Below are positions 45,266 to 54,056 of a DNA stretch of 64,000 bases, in pieces. Below the pieces are notes generated by a model that was given only the letters and a program-made list of their open reading frames with translations, did no database searches and had not been told where the DNA came from. The stretch covers positions 70,182 to 134,181 of the forward strand of contig CAMNHO010000004.1 in NCBI GenBank assembly GCA_946539765.1, given 5' to 3'. Position numbers and translations under genes: made by a program. The DNA is from UBA4312 sp002394635 (lineage in GTDB: Bacteria; Bacillota_I; Bacilli_A; Erysipelotrichales; Erysipelotrichaceae). Each line of letters opens with the position of its first letter. Position 1 is the first letter of the stretch.

Positions 45266-45663
45266 AGCATTTGCTGGTATTGCCGGATTGACTGCAGTAT
45301 ATTACGAATGCGGTCAGGATTCTGACATTCAATATGTGTATGGTCTTTAAAGAAGATCGTACACTTTTTTTTCTGGTACTGCACAGTTTGGATCTTTGCG
45401 TAGTTGACCCAGATACAATGGGGATCGCGGGATGAGGAAGTAGGAAAGTAAATCAGCTGTTCATTGATAAAAACAGGGGTGAATTTTTTCTGCTTCATCT
45501 TGTACTGGTATGCTTTGCGTCGGCCGCTGACCGTCGATCCGTTTTCTAAACATAGAGCATCGAGATACTTTGTGACATTTGGCCATTTTTCATAGACGGC
45601 CTGCTGCTCGGCGACTTTGCAAACGGTACTGGTCGGATAATGATAATATATATAGTTTTCCAT
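45262..45663 (-). CDS. comK: ComK-family competence regulator (short)
   Basis: A 133-residue protein with clear resemblance to the core of ComK, the master activator of natural competence in Bacillus. Conserved blocks are NGSTVSGRRKAYQY (about 42-55), PVFINEQLIYFPTSS, and CIWVNYAKI before a final strand. Bacillus ComK has about 190 residues; the C-terminal activation region is missing here. The start codon follows GGAGG by seven T residues, and that GGAGG lies in the 3' arm of a terminator-like hairpin. The identification is from motif memory. Confidence 0.72.
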   Translation of the reverse strand: MENYIYYHYPTSTVCKVAEQQAVYEKWPNVTKYLDALCLENGSTVSGRRKAYQYKMKQKKFTPVFINEQLIYFPTSSSRDPHCIWVNYAKIQTVQYQKKKCTIFFKDHTHIECQNPDRIRNILQSIRQYQQML

Positions 45664-45699
45664 AAAAAAACCTCCATCTGTATCGTAGCAGATGAAGGT
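45664..45699 (-). terminator. Terminator-like hairpin containing the comK Shine-Dalgarno
   Basis: On the minus strand, ACCTTCATCTG pairs with CAGATGGAGGT (eleven pairs, one G-U) across an eight-base loop. A T6 run then leads straight into the comK ATG. It can end plsY transcripts or act as an attenuator. GGAGG, the comK ribosome site, is in the right arm. Confidence 0.8.
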
Positions 45700-45711
45700 G
45701 AAAAAAGCGTG

Positions 45712-45717
45712 ATTATA
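45712..45717 (-). promoter_or_regulatory. Possible comK -10 element
   Basis: Perfect TATAAT on the minus strand, overlapping the plsY stop. A start near 45705 would begin just before the hairpin. No convincing -35 is seen. Confidence 0.35.
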
Positions 45718-46330
45718 ACCAACTTATCTTATTTTCAGTACCTGTTTTGATCTTTTGTATGTTTCCATTATGGCGGTATGTGACAAGAACGCTCATAAAA
45801 CAGCTTGCGATTATAATAAAGATATGTTGCACATCAAATACCGGCGTTGTTCCTATAATAAATAAGCTTGATGTAATCACAGATGTGATACTGGCAAGAG
45901 ACACAAACTTAAATAAATACAAGATGATAAAGAACATAGCTAGCGGAACAAAGAAGTAGGCCGGGTTATGGAAAATAAACAACCAGGTTGCCAACAGGAA
46001 TCCAAATGTACTGGCAACGGCCTTGCCCCCTTTGAATTTGGCAAAAACCGGAAAACAATGTCCGATGCAACAACATACTCCGGTCCATATTGCGGTAGAC
46101 GGGTCAACCAGACTGGCTATGCCCATAGCCAAAAGAACTTTGAATCCATCAAGGAAGATGACCAATGCGCCAACCTTCTTACCTAAAACGCGTCCGGCGT
46201 TGGTACCACCTAGATTTCCGGATCCATATTGACGTACGTCGGTTTTAAAGAATAGCTTTCCAATAACCAGCGCAAAAGGAATGGAACCTAATATATAACC
46301 CAATACAAGACATAATATTGTTTTTACCAT
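45713..46330 (-). CDS. plsY: Glycerol-3-phosphate acyltransferase PlsY
   Basis: Membrane enzyme that acylates glycerol-3-phosphate from acyl-phosphate, the first step of phospholipid synthesis in Gram-positive bacteria. The 205-residue sequence has five or so membrane segments and the three family motifs: GSIPFALVIGK, the GSGNLGGTNAGRVLGKK block, and GHCFPVFAKFKGGKAVAS. ATG 46330 follows GAGGTGATTAACT on the minus strand. It is divergent from parE, a common arrangement in Firmicutes. Confidence 0.96.
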   Translation of the reverse strand: MVKTILCLVLGYILGSIPFALVIGKLFFKTDVRQYGSGNLGGTNAGRVLGKKVGALVIFLDGFKVLLAMGIASLVDPSTAIWTGVCCCIGHCFPVFAKFKGGKAVASTFGFLLATWLFIFHNPAYFFVPLAMFFIILYLFKFVSLASITSVITSSLFIIGTTPVFDVQHIFIIIASCFMSVLVTYRHNGNIQKIKTGTENKISWL

Positions 46331-46382
46331 AGTTAATCACCTCAACCTTATTTTATCATCTTTTTATAGGTATAGGAAATAT

Positions 46383-46411
46383 TTGAACAATTTGAAAAAG
46401 TCGAATATAAT
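46383..46411 (+). promoter_or_regulatory. Promoter of parE-parC
   Basis: TTGAAC, 17-bp spacer, perfect TATAAT. Confidence 0.75.
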
Positions 46412-46435
46412 GGGTAAGTTAGAAAGGATGATTGA

Positions 46436-48361
46436 ATGCCAGCAAAGTCATACGATGCCAGCAGTATTGTCATTTTGGAAGGTCTGGATGCCGTTCGTAA
46501 ACGCCCCGGTATGTATATTGGTTCAACGGATTCCAGAGGATTGCACCATCTTGTATGGGAAATTCTTGACAATGCGGTGGATGAAGCCTTAAACGGATAT
46601 GGGGATGAAATTCATATTACGTTAAATAAAGATAATAGTATTACCGTTGAAGACCATGGCCGTGGTATGCCGGTAGGTAAGCATGCGAACGGGCAAAGTG
46701 CTTTGGAGGTAATTTTTACTGTACTGCATGCCGGTGGTAAATTTTCCAGTGAAGGAGGTTACCGAAATGCCGGAGGACTGCATGGTGTAGGTGCCAGTGT
46801 TGTCAACGCATTGTCCGAATGGTGTGAGGTTACTGTCTATGATGGAAAAAACATCTGGACTATGTCTTTTGAACATGGAGATAAAAAAGTCAGCCCTTTA
46901 AAAAAAGTGGGAAGAACGACGCGTACGGGCAGTACTGTCACTTTTTATCCGGATTATTCATTGTTTAAAGCGAAGCGCTTTTCTTATTCGGAAATTTGTG
47001 AAAGAGCGCAGCAGGATGCCTTTTTATTAAAAGGGTTGAAGATTACGGTGACCGATGTCCGTAAAGAAAAAAGAGAAATGGTCTATCAATACGAGGATGG
47101 CCTTCGAGCTTTTATCGAAGATGTTAACAGCGATACAACTGGAATGCATGAACCAGTCAGCTTTTACGGGATGTCCAATGATATTAAGGTCGAAGGATGT
47201 TTCCAATACACTGATCAATATTCACTAGATCATATGTTTTCGTTTACAAATATGGTACGTACCATTGATGGTGGTACACATATTACCGGTGCGCGACAAG
47301 CATTTACAAAGGTATTTAATGAGTATGCTCATAAGTATAATTTTCTAAAGAAGGAAAAAAGTTTTGAAGGAACCGATGTGCGAGAAGGGTTGACACTGGT
47401 AATCCATTTGACTGTACCGGAAAACCTGCTGCAGTTTGAGGGACAAACCAAAGGAAAGCTGGGTACACCGGAAGCAAGAAGCGCCACCGAAGCGGTCATC
47501 AGTGAAAATTTACGATACTTTTTGGAAGAAAACAAAGAAGTGGCGGATGCATTGATCCGAAAAATGATCAAAGCTAGTGATGCAAGAGTAGCAGCCAGAA
47601 AGGCCAGGGCCCAGGCGCTGCAAGGAAAAGGAAAACAGAAGACAGAAAGAATTCTTTCGGGGAAACTGGCAAACGCTCAATCCAGCGATGCCAGAAGAAA
47701 AGAGCTGTATCTGGTTGAGGGAGATTCGGCGGGAGGCTCGGCAAAGCAAGGAAGAGATTCCAAATACCAGGCTATTCTGCCTTTGCGAGGAAAAGTGTTA
47801 AACACACAAAGAGCCAAAGATGAGGCCATTGAAAAAAATGAAGAGCTGAATACGATCATTCATGCCTTGGGGGCTGGATTTGGAAAGGATTTTTCTGCCA
47901 AAGATTCTAATTACTATAAAGTGATCATCATGACCGATGCGGATGATGACGGAGCCCATATACAGAATTTATTGTTGACGTTCTTTTTCCGTTATATGCG
48001 GGATCTAATCTACAACAAAATGTTATATATCGCATTGCCACCTTTATATCGGATCGTCAAGGGAAATCAAGAATACTATTTATACAGTGATGATGAACTG
48101 GACCAAAAACGAAAAGAATTAAAGAGCGGATACACATTGACTCGTTACAAAGGTCTTGGTGAGATGAATGCTAGCCAGTTATGGGAAACAACGATGAATC
48201 CGGAAACGCGTACACTGTTATGTGTCAGTATTGAAAATGCGGCCTTGGCCGAACGCAGGGTTTCCGATTTCATGGGAGATCGTGCGGATGTCCGTCGAGC
48301 GTGGATCGAAGATAATGTGGAATTCACCTTGGAAGATGCATACGGTAAGGAGGTGGCATGA
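46436..48361 (+). CDS. parE: DNA topoisomerase IV subunit B
   Basis: ATPase subunit of topoisomerase IV, which unlinks daughter chromosomes. The GHKL ATPase is visible (KRPGMYIGSTDSRGLHHLVWEILDNAVDEAL; GRGMPVG; GGLHGVGASVVNALS). The transducer domain follows, then the TOPRIM domain with LVEGDSAGGSAKQGRD and MTDADDDGAHI. The length of 641 residues and the pairing with parC favour ParE over GyrB. ATG 46436 is preceded by GAAAGGATGATTGA. Its stop overlaps the parC start. Confidence 0.94.
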   Translation: MPAKSYDASSIVILEGLDAVRKRPGMYIGSTDSRGLHHLVWEILDNAVDEALNGYGDEIHITLNKDNSITVEDHGRGMPVGKHANGQSALEVIFTVLHAGGKFSSEGGYRNAGGLHGVGASVVNALSEWCEVTVYDGKNIWTMSFEHGDKKVSPLKKVGRTTRTGSTVTFYPDYSLFKAKRFSYSEICERAQQDAFLLKGLKITVTDVRKEKREMVYQYEDGLRAFIEDVNSDTTGMHEPVSFYGMSNDIKVEGCFQYTDQYSLDHMFSFTNMVRTIDGGTHITGARQAFTKVFNEYAHKYNFLKKEKSFEGTDVREGLTLVIHLTVPENLLQFEGQTKGKLGTPEARSATEAVISENLRYFLEENKEVADALIRKMIKASDARVAARKARAQALQGKGKQKTERILSGKLANAQSSDARRKELYLVEGDSAGGSAKQGRDSKYQAILPLRGKVLNTQRAKDEAIEKNEELNTIIHALGAGFGKDFSAKDSNYYKVIIMTDADDDGAHIQNLLLTFFFRYMRDLIYNKMLYIALPPLYRIVKGNQEYYLYSDDELDQKRKELKSGYTLTRYKGLGEMNASQLWETTMNPETRTLLCVSIENAALAERRVSDFMGDRADVRRAWIEDNVEFTLEDAYGKEVA

Positions 48362-50841
48362 TGGCAAAAAAAGAATTGAAACCGGAACATATCGTCTATG
48401 ATAATCTGGAAGACATCATGTCCGATCGCTTTGCGCGGTATTCGAAGTATATTATTCAGGAACGAGCTTTGCCCGATGCCCGGGATGGATTGAAACCGGT
48501 CCAGCGCCGCATCCTTTATGCGATGTATGAAGATGGCAATACCTACAACAAGCCATATCACAAATCCGCAAAGACGGTAGGAAATGTAATTGGTAACTAT
48601 CACCCGCACGGGGACAGCTCCGTCTATGATGCGATGGTCCGCCTTTCCCAGGATTGGAAGATCACAAATCCTTTGATCGACATGCAGGGAAATAATGGAT
48701 CCATCGATGATGACCCGGCTGCCGCGATGCGATATACGGAAGCAAGACTTTCTCATATGTCGGAATACTTGCTGGATGATATATATAAGAATACAGTGGA
48801 GTGGGCACCGAACTTCTCGGATGAAAAAATGGAACCAACAGTATTACCGGCTCGTTTTCCAAACCTTCTGATCAACGGAATATCTGGAATTGCCGCAGGC
48901 TATGCTACAAATATTCCTCCGCATAATCTCAATGAGGTTGTCGAAGCATGCATATACCGTATCAAGCATCCGGATTGTACATTGGATGAGCTGATGACCA
49001 TTGTCAAGGGGCCGGATTTTCCGACCGGAGGTATAGCGATGGGGTTAGCCGGTATACGACAGGCCTTTGAAACCGGTCGTGGAAAAGTTATCGTTCGTTC
49101 CAAAGTCCGCATCGAGCAGAATAAGAAAGAACAACAGATCATCGTTTCCGAAATTCCGTATGAAGTCGTAAAATCACAGATGGTGAAAAAGATCGATGAA
49201 ATCCGTTTAAATAAAAAAATTGATGGAATTACCGATGTTCGTGATGAAAGCGATCGTACCGGATTACGTGTTGTCGTCATTCTGAAAAAGGATGCTAATG
49301 CACAAGCTATCTTAAAATACTTGTACAAGAATACGGATTTACAGGTAGCTTATAACTATAATGTGATCGCAATTGTGGATAAAGCGCCTGTGCAGATGTC
49401 CTTATCCCAATGTCTGGATGCGTTTATTCATCACAGAGAGGATGTCATTTTACGCAGAAGCCGTTATGAACTAGCTAAGAAACAGGAACGAAGCCATATT
49501 CTAGAAGGGCTGATCAAAGCTGTGTCTGTCATGGATGAAGTCATCCGGATCATTCGTCAGTCAAAGAATAAAGCCGACGCTAAAGTGAATCTGATTGATC
49601 GTTTCGAGTTTTCCGAAGAACAGGCGGAAGCCATTGTTACCATGCGTTTATATCGATTGACGAATACGGATGTCAAGGAGCTGAAATCAGAATTCCGTTC
49701 CTTATCTAAGGACATTAAACGATTAAAACAGATTATCGCAAAGAAGGATGTGCTTCATCAGTTGATTATCACAGAATTACAGCAAATCAATGAGGAGATC
49801 ATCACGCCTAGAAAAACTGCCATTGAAGAAGAAGTGGAAGATCTTTCTGTCGATCAAAAAGATATGATTGCGGATGAGCAAGTTGTCATTCCGATTACAA
49901 GAGAGGGATATATTAAGCGTGTATCTGTACGAAGTTATGAGTCCAGCAGCAACCCGATCACGGGGCATAAGGACAGCGATGACATGCTCTTTCATGGCCC
50001 GGCCAGCACTCTGGATACATTGTTATTTTTTACCAGTTCGGGAAAGTACGGTTATCTACCGGTCTATAAACTAGAAGAAGCAAAGTGGAAGGATCTGGGT
50101 TCTCATATTGGAAATTATTTAAAAATGGATGCCAACGAAAGAATTGTACAAGCCTATGTATTGGATACTTTTGATCCCCGGACCGAAGTTATCTTGGCCA
50201 GCCGTTACGGTATGATCAAACGTACCCGGCTCAGTGAACTGGAAGTATCGCGAATGAATAAGACAATGGTTTGTATGAAGATTGGATCGATGGACGAGCT
50301 GATCAGTGTAAATGTTTCCTATCATGAAGATGACGAGGTCGTTGTTTGCAGCCGAAATGGATATGCTGCAATATATCCTGTCAATCAGATCAGTGAAATG
50401 GCTTGTAAAACGAAAGGTGTCAAGGCGTTGAATCTTTCAAAACAGGATACGGTAGCAGATGTCAAGGTAATCACGAAAGAAGTCGATCAGCTGTTGGTAG
50501 TGACGGAGAAGATGATGATGAAGCGAATCAAAGTGTCTGAAGTATTTCATGGAAATCGTCCAGTGAAAGGCAGCTTGATCAGTAAGCTTATAAAATCCAA
50601 TCCGAATTATGTGTATAAGGTGTATCCGACAACCGCAGAGTCAGTATTTACTATCAGTGGAACGGAACGGATCCAGTTGACGGCTAAGGAAGTCCCTATC
50701 AAAAATGCAGGGGCTACTTATTCCAGCCCATATGGAAAAATGGAGAAATTTACGATTCATGAACCATTATGTAAAATTGAAATTGGAACTTGGAAAGCAG
50801 AACAGCCGGAAGCGTTTGTGCAGGGAACGTTATTCATATAG
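48358..50841 (+). CDS. parC: DNA topoisomerase IV subunit A
   Basis: DNA-cleaving subunit of topoisomerase IV. The N-terminal part has RYSKYIIQERALPDARDGLKPVQRRI, the quinolone-resistance region HPHGDSSVYDAMVR, and the catalytic tyrosine in RYTEARLS. A coiled-coil tower and a six-bladed C-terminal beta-pinwheel (about 500-827) follow. The Ser and Asp of the resistance region are in their sensitive forms. Two ATGs (48358, 48361) follow AAGGAGGTGGC, and either fits. It is coupled to parE by overlap. Confidence 0.95.
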   Translation: MMAKKELKPEHIVYDNLEDIMSDRFARYSKYIIQERALPDARDGLKPVQRRILYAMYEDGNTYNKPYHKSAKTVGNVIGNYHPHGDSSVYDAMVRLSQDWKITNPLIDMQGNNGSIDDDPAAAMRYTEARLSHMSEYLLDDIYKNTVEWAPNFSDEKMEPTVLPARFPNLLINGISGIAAGYATNIPPHNLNEVVEACIYRIKHPDCTLDELMTIVKGPDFPTGGIAMGLAGIRQAFETGRGKVIVRSKVRIEQNKKEQQIIVSEIPYEVVKSQMVKKIDEIRLNKKIDGITDVRDESDRTGLRVVVILKKDANAQAILKYLYKNTDLQVAYNYNVIAIVDKAPVQMSLSQCLDAFIHHREDVILRRSRYELAKKQERSHILEGLIKAVSVMDEVIRIIRQSKNKADAKVNLIDRFEFSEEQAEAIVTMRLYRLTNTDVKELKSEFRSLSKDIKRLKQIIAKKDVLHQLIITELQQINEEIITPRKTAIEEEVEDLSVDQKDMIADEQVVIPITREGYIKRVSVRSYESSSNPITGHKDSDDMLFHGPASTLDTLLFFTSSGKYGYLPVYKLEEAKWKDLGSHIGNYLKMDANERIVQAYVLDTFDPRTEVILASRYGMIKRTRLSELEVSRMNKTMVCMKIGSMDELISVNVSYHEDDEVVVCSRNGYAAIYPVNQISEMACKTKGVKALNLSKQDTVADVKVITKEVDQLLVVTEKMMMKRIKVSEVFHGNRPVKGSLISKLIKSNPNYVYKVYPTTAESVFTISGTERIQLTAKEVPIKNAGATYSSPYGKMEKFTIHEPLCKIEIGTWKAEQPEAFVQGTLFI

Positions 50842-50844
50842 TAG

Positions 50845-50873
50845 TTGTCAAATATTTAAAAAGAGAGTAAAAT
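50845..50873 (+). promoter_or_regulatory. Promoter of yneF
   Basis: TTGTCA, 17-bp spacer, TAAAAT, between the parC stop and yneF. Confidence 0.65.
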
Positions 50874-50900
50874 AACCCTTAGATAGTGAGGAAGAAATTT

Positions 50901-51119
50901 ATGTCAGCATTTTTGTCATCATTAATGTATACAGTTGTTGGAATTATTATCGGTGCCGTACTGGGTTATTATTTCACAAGAAAAAGATTTGAAAAAGAAC
51001 TGAAAGAAAATCCACCTATCAATGAAAAGATGATTCGTGCTATGTTTTTACAGATGGGGCGCAAGCCTAGCGAAGCTCAGATTCGCCAGATCATGAAATC
51101 TGTTAATCAGAACCGATAA
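50901..51119 (+). CDS. yneF: YneF/UPF0154-family small membrane protein
   Basis: 72-residue single-pass protein. A membrane segment (about 5-26; MYTVVGIIIGAVLGYYF) is followed by the family tail RKRFEKELKENPPINEKMIRAMFLQMGRKPSEAQI. Widespread in Firmicutes and Mollicutes; function unknown. ATG 50901 is preferred to GTG 50886 because GAGGAAGA lies upstream at good spacing and the membrane helix then starts the protein. A terminator follows. Confidence 0.92.
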   Translation: MSAFLSSLMYTVVGIIIGAVLGYYFTRKRFEKELKENPPINEKMIRAMFLQMGRKPSEAQIRQIMKSVNQNR

Positions 51120-51126
51120 TTATTGT

Positions 51127-51151
51127 AAGAGGTGTATATGCACCTCTTTTT
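51127..51151 (+). terminator. Intrinsic terminator after yneF
   Basis: Stem AAGAGGTG/CACCTCTT with a TATATG loop, then TTTG. Confidence 0.88.
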
Positions 51152-51171
51152 GATTTTAAAGGAGCTAATGA

Positions 51172-51885
51172 ATGAAAAAGAGAATATTTCGCTGGATTCG
51201 TCGTTTGATTCTCATTGTGCTGATTGCGTTTGGAGCTATTTGTTTTCATGGATATCATCAATATCAAAAATATTCTTCTCAGGTTGATATTGATACCTTA
51301 ATTGCTGAGGTTGAATCACGGAGCACTTATGTTCCATATGAGGATTTACCGAATACTTTGATTCGAGCTACCGTTTCCATTGAGGATCGGCGCTACTTTG
51401 AACACAGTGGAGTGGATTTTAAAAGCTTGATTCGTGCTATCCTTTCGCAAATAAATTCGAATCTTCTGAAAAGCGGAGGATCGACGATCACGCAGCAGCT
51501 GGCAAAGAATCTTTATGGTGAGTATGAATCGACATTTAACTGGAAAGTAGCTGAATTTTTCTTTGCTAAGGATTTGGAAGCGCATTATTCGAAAAAGGAA
51601 ATTTTGGCATTGTATGTGAATGTCATTAACTATGGAAATAATTATACGGGCATATATGAAGCGTCTACAGGTTATTTTGATGTGATTCCTGAAGATTTAA
51701 ACGATGGACAGTGCACCATTTTGGCAGGCGTGCCGCAAACGCCGACAAGGTATGATTTGTCGACTGTGGAAGGTTTTCAAAACGCCCGCCAAAGACAAAG
51801 GCTGGTATTGGATGCGATGGTGGAGATGAAATATCTCAATGCACAGCAGGCTGAAGATATCTATAATGAAAAGATCATCCCTTAG
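51172..51885 (+). CDS. Monofunctional peptidoglycan glycosyltransferase (GT51)
   Basis: Membrane-bound transglycosylase that polymerises lipid II into glycan strands. After one N-terminal helix (about 10-28), the 237-residue protein is only a GT51 domain. The catalytic glutamate lies in SIEDRRYFEHSGVDF, with GGSTITQQLAKNLY and KKEILALYVNVINYG following. There is no transpeptidase domain, so it resembles MtgA/SgtB enzymes. ATG 51172 has AAGGAGCTAATGA before it. It is flanked by strong terminators, so it is monocistronic. Confidence 0.93.
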   Translation: MKKRIFRWIRRLILIVLIAFGAICFHGYHQYQKYSSQVDIDTLIAEVESRSTYVPYEDLPNTLIRATVSIEDRRYFEHSGVDFKSLIRAILSQINSNLLKSGGSTITQQLAKNLYGEYESTFNWKVAEFFFAKDLEAHYSKKEILALYVNVINYGNNYTGIYEASTGYFDVIPEDLNDGQCTILAGVPQTPTRYDLSTVEGFQNARQRQRLVLDAMVEMKYLNAQQAEDIYNEKIIP

Positions 51886-51888
51886 ATC

Positions 51889-51923
51889 AAAAAGGACTTT
51901 CGTGAATGAAAGTCCTTTTTTTT
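51889..51923. terminator. Bidirectional terminator between the GT51 gene and recD2
   Basis: Thirteen-base-pair stem AAAAAGGACTTTC/GAAAGTCCTTTTT with a GTGAAT loop, between convergent genes. Confidence 0.93.
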
Positions 51924-54054
51924 ACGATTGATTTTGTTGAAGACGCTTCTGAATTTGATCAGCAAGTGTCGTTTGGCGTATATGTTTTTGCTTCAACCGA
52001 ACAGCGTTTTCAAAAAGCTGTTTGTTTCCAACAAGGATCAAATGTTTCTTCGCACGGGATATCGCGGTATACAATAAGCGTTTATTCAGCATGGACTGCA
52101 TGGTGGGATCCACTACACAGATGACAGTCGGATATTCACTTCCTTGTGCCTTGTGAATGCTAATACAGTACGCATGTTTTAAATAGTAAAGAAGATCACT
52201 AGTGAATTCAACGAGGATTGAGCCGAAGTTTACACCGACACAATATTCCTGTTTTTCCACCTCAATATATTCTATGGTTCCAATATCTCCGTTGTATACA
52301 TCGTCATCCGGCATATTTTTTAATAACATGACCTTATCGTTTTCACGGAATGTAGTGGTTCCTACACGTATTTCGTGTTTTTTTTCTGCCGGGGGATTAC
52401 ATAACATCTGCATGGCATGATTGATTTCGTCGATGGCAGCCGGTCCGTGATACATAGGAGCTAATATCTGAAGTTGGTCAGCTGGAATTTTTTGCGCAAT
52501 TTGCAGGATGACAGGGAGAATATCTTGAGTAGCTTCGGATAGAAAATCAACACCATCTTCATATGTACAATCTTCTTCTTTTCGTATTTGGGAAGCCAGT
52601 GTAACGATTCCGCTCCCTTTTTTTTGACGGAATATCTTTTCAAGATGGATGACCGGACAAATTTGGCTGTCGATGATATCTTTAAAGACTTTTCCGGGAC
52701 CTACGCTTTCCAGCTGATCTTCGTCTCCAATCAGAAGGATCCGACAACGAGCAGGCAAAGCTCTAAGTAACATACAGAACAGATGTGTATCCACCATGCT
52801 GAATTCATCTACGATCAAAAAATCACAGTCCAGGGGCTCATCTTCATTCATCGCAAAAGAATTATCCTCCATATTCCACTTTAGTAAAGAGTGGATGGTT
52901 TTACTGTTGTAATCGGACAAATCAGCAAGACGTTTGCTCGCTCTTCCTGTTGGCGCACATAACTGCACCTTGGCATCATGAATCAAATTTTTGATGATGG
53001 TAAGAATGCCATGAACAATGGTGGTTTTTCCTGTACCCGGGCCACCGTTAATGATCATTAAAGACTGATTGAAGAACGTTTGGATTGCTTGTTTTTGCAT
53101 AGCATCGTATTGTATCAATGTTTCAAATTCGACGAGTTCAATCTGATGATCAATCAGTTCTTCATCTACTTTTTCAATCGGAAACCGATGCAGATACAAA
53201 GAATTGGCAATGGATTCTTCTTCCTTATATAAATTAAATACATAAATTCGCTGCTGTTCTAGGTGAACAGAGTCCAACAGCTCAAGTCTTTCCAGAGACG
53301 CACGGATCACGGCCGGTTCGATTTGTGATAAAAAAGAGAATAAAGTTACGTATTGTATGTAGGTATTTCCACTACGCATTGTCAGATTACGCAAGGTCTC
53401 ATAAATATAGGCATCGAGCCTTCGTGAGTCATCTGTTGGCATATTCAGCTGGTCAGCCAGTTTACATGCGCTGCGATAACCAAAACCATAGATTTCATAA
53501 AACGGTCGAAAACAATTCTCCTCAATGACTTCCATCGTATTTTCATAATTCTTTTGAAGCAACGCGATTTTGCCAGTATCCAGCCCCAATGAGATCAGCT
53601 TGGCATAGGTCTGATCGAAACCTTGAAACTCTTCAATTCCATTGATGATAATACCAATTTTTTTGTCAGATAAGCTTTTTACTGTATGCAAAACAGATGG
53701 ATTCTCTTGTATCAGGGATAGGCAATCATCCCCTAATGCTTCATAAATCTGAGTGGCGGTCTTTTTTCCAATGGTAGGGAAAGAAGATCCGCTGAGAAAT
53801 TGGATGATTGCTTGCGAGTGCTTAGGCAGAAGCCTTTGGGCACTTTGGATTTTAAACTGCTTTCCGTAACGGGGATGATTGACATATTGGCCGTTTAGTT
53901 CATATTCCTGGTCTTCTAGCGGATCGATCATTGTACCGGTAGCTGTAAACAGATGATAGGTCTTGGTTTCCGAAAATTGAGCCACAATGTAATGATTTTC
54001 CTGATTATAAAAGATAATATATTGAAGTTTGGCAGGGATTGAAAGACTCTCCAT
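51922..54054 (-). CDS. recD2: RecD2-type 5'-3' DNA helicase
   Basis: SF1B helicase of the RecBC-independent RecD2 family, linked to DNA repair and fork stability. The 710-residue sequence has an N-terminal OB and helix-hairpin-helix part (SGSSFPTIGKKTATQIYEAL), then Walker A NGGPGTGKTTIV, FLIVDEFSMVDTHLF (motif II), GDEDQLESVGPG and the C-terminal AYCISIHKAQGSEYP and YTAISRAKKHL blocks. ATG 54054 is preferred to TTG 54060, with AGGGAGAA in the end of mnmA. Its start sits just after the mnmA stop, so they are coupled. Confidence 0.94.
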   Translation of the reverse strand: MESLSIPAKLQYIIFYNQENHYIVAQFSETKTYHLFTATGTMIDPLEDQEYELNGQYVNHPRYGKQFKIQSAQRLLPKHSQAIIQFLSGSSFPTIGKKTATQIYEALGDDCLSLIQENPSVLHTVKSLSDKKIGIIINGIEEFQGFDQTYAKLISLGLDTGKIALLQKNYENTMEVIEENCFRPFYEIYGFGYRSACKLADQLNMPTDDSRRLDAYIYETLRNLTMRSGNTYIQYVTLFSFLSQIEPAVIRASLERLELLDSVHLEQQRIYVFNLYKEEESIANSLYLHRFPIEKVDEELIDHQIELVEFETLIQYDAMQKQAIQTFFNQSLMIINGGPGTGKTTIVHGILTIIKNLIHDAKVQLCAPTGRASKRLADLSDYNSKTIHSLLKWNMEDNSFAMNEDEPLDCDFLIVDEFSMVDTHLFCMLLRALPARCRILLIGDEDQLESVGPGKVFKDIIDSQICPVIHLEKIFRQKKGSGIVTLASQIRKEEDCTYEDGVDFLSEATQDILPVILQIAQKIPADQLQILAPMYHGPAAIDEINHAMQMLCNPPAEKKHEIRVGTTTFRENDKVMLLKNMPDDDVYNGDIGTIEYIEVEKQEYCVGVNFGSILVEFTSDLLYYLKHAYCISIHKAQGSEYPTVICVVDPTMQSMLNKRLLYTAISRAKKHLILVGNKQLFENAVRLKQKHIRQTTLADQIQKRLQQNQS

Positions 54055-54056
54055 GA

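Noticed and set aside
48358..48363. Possible frameshift at the parE-parC overlap
   Set aside because: Both proteins are complete. The ATGATG overlap is ordinary translational coupling.
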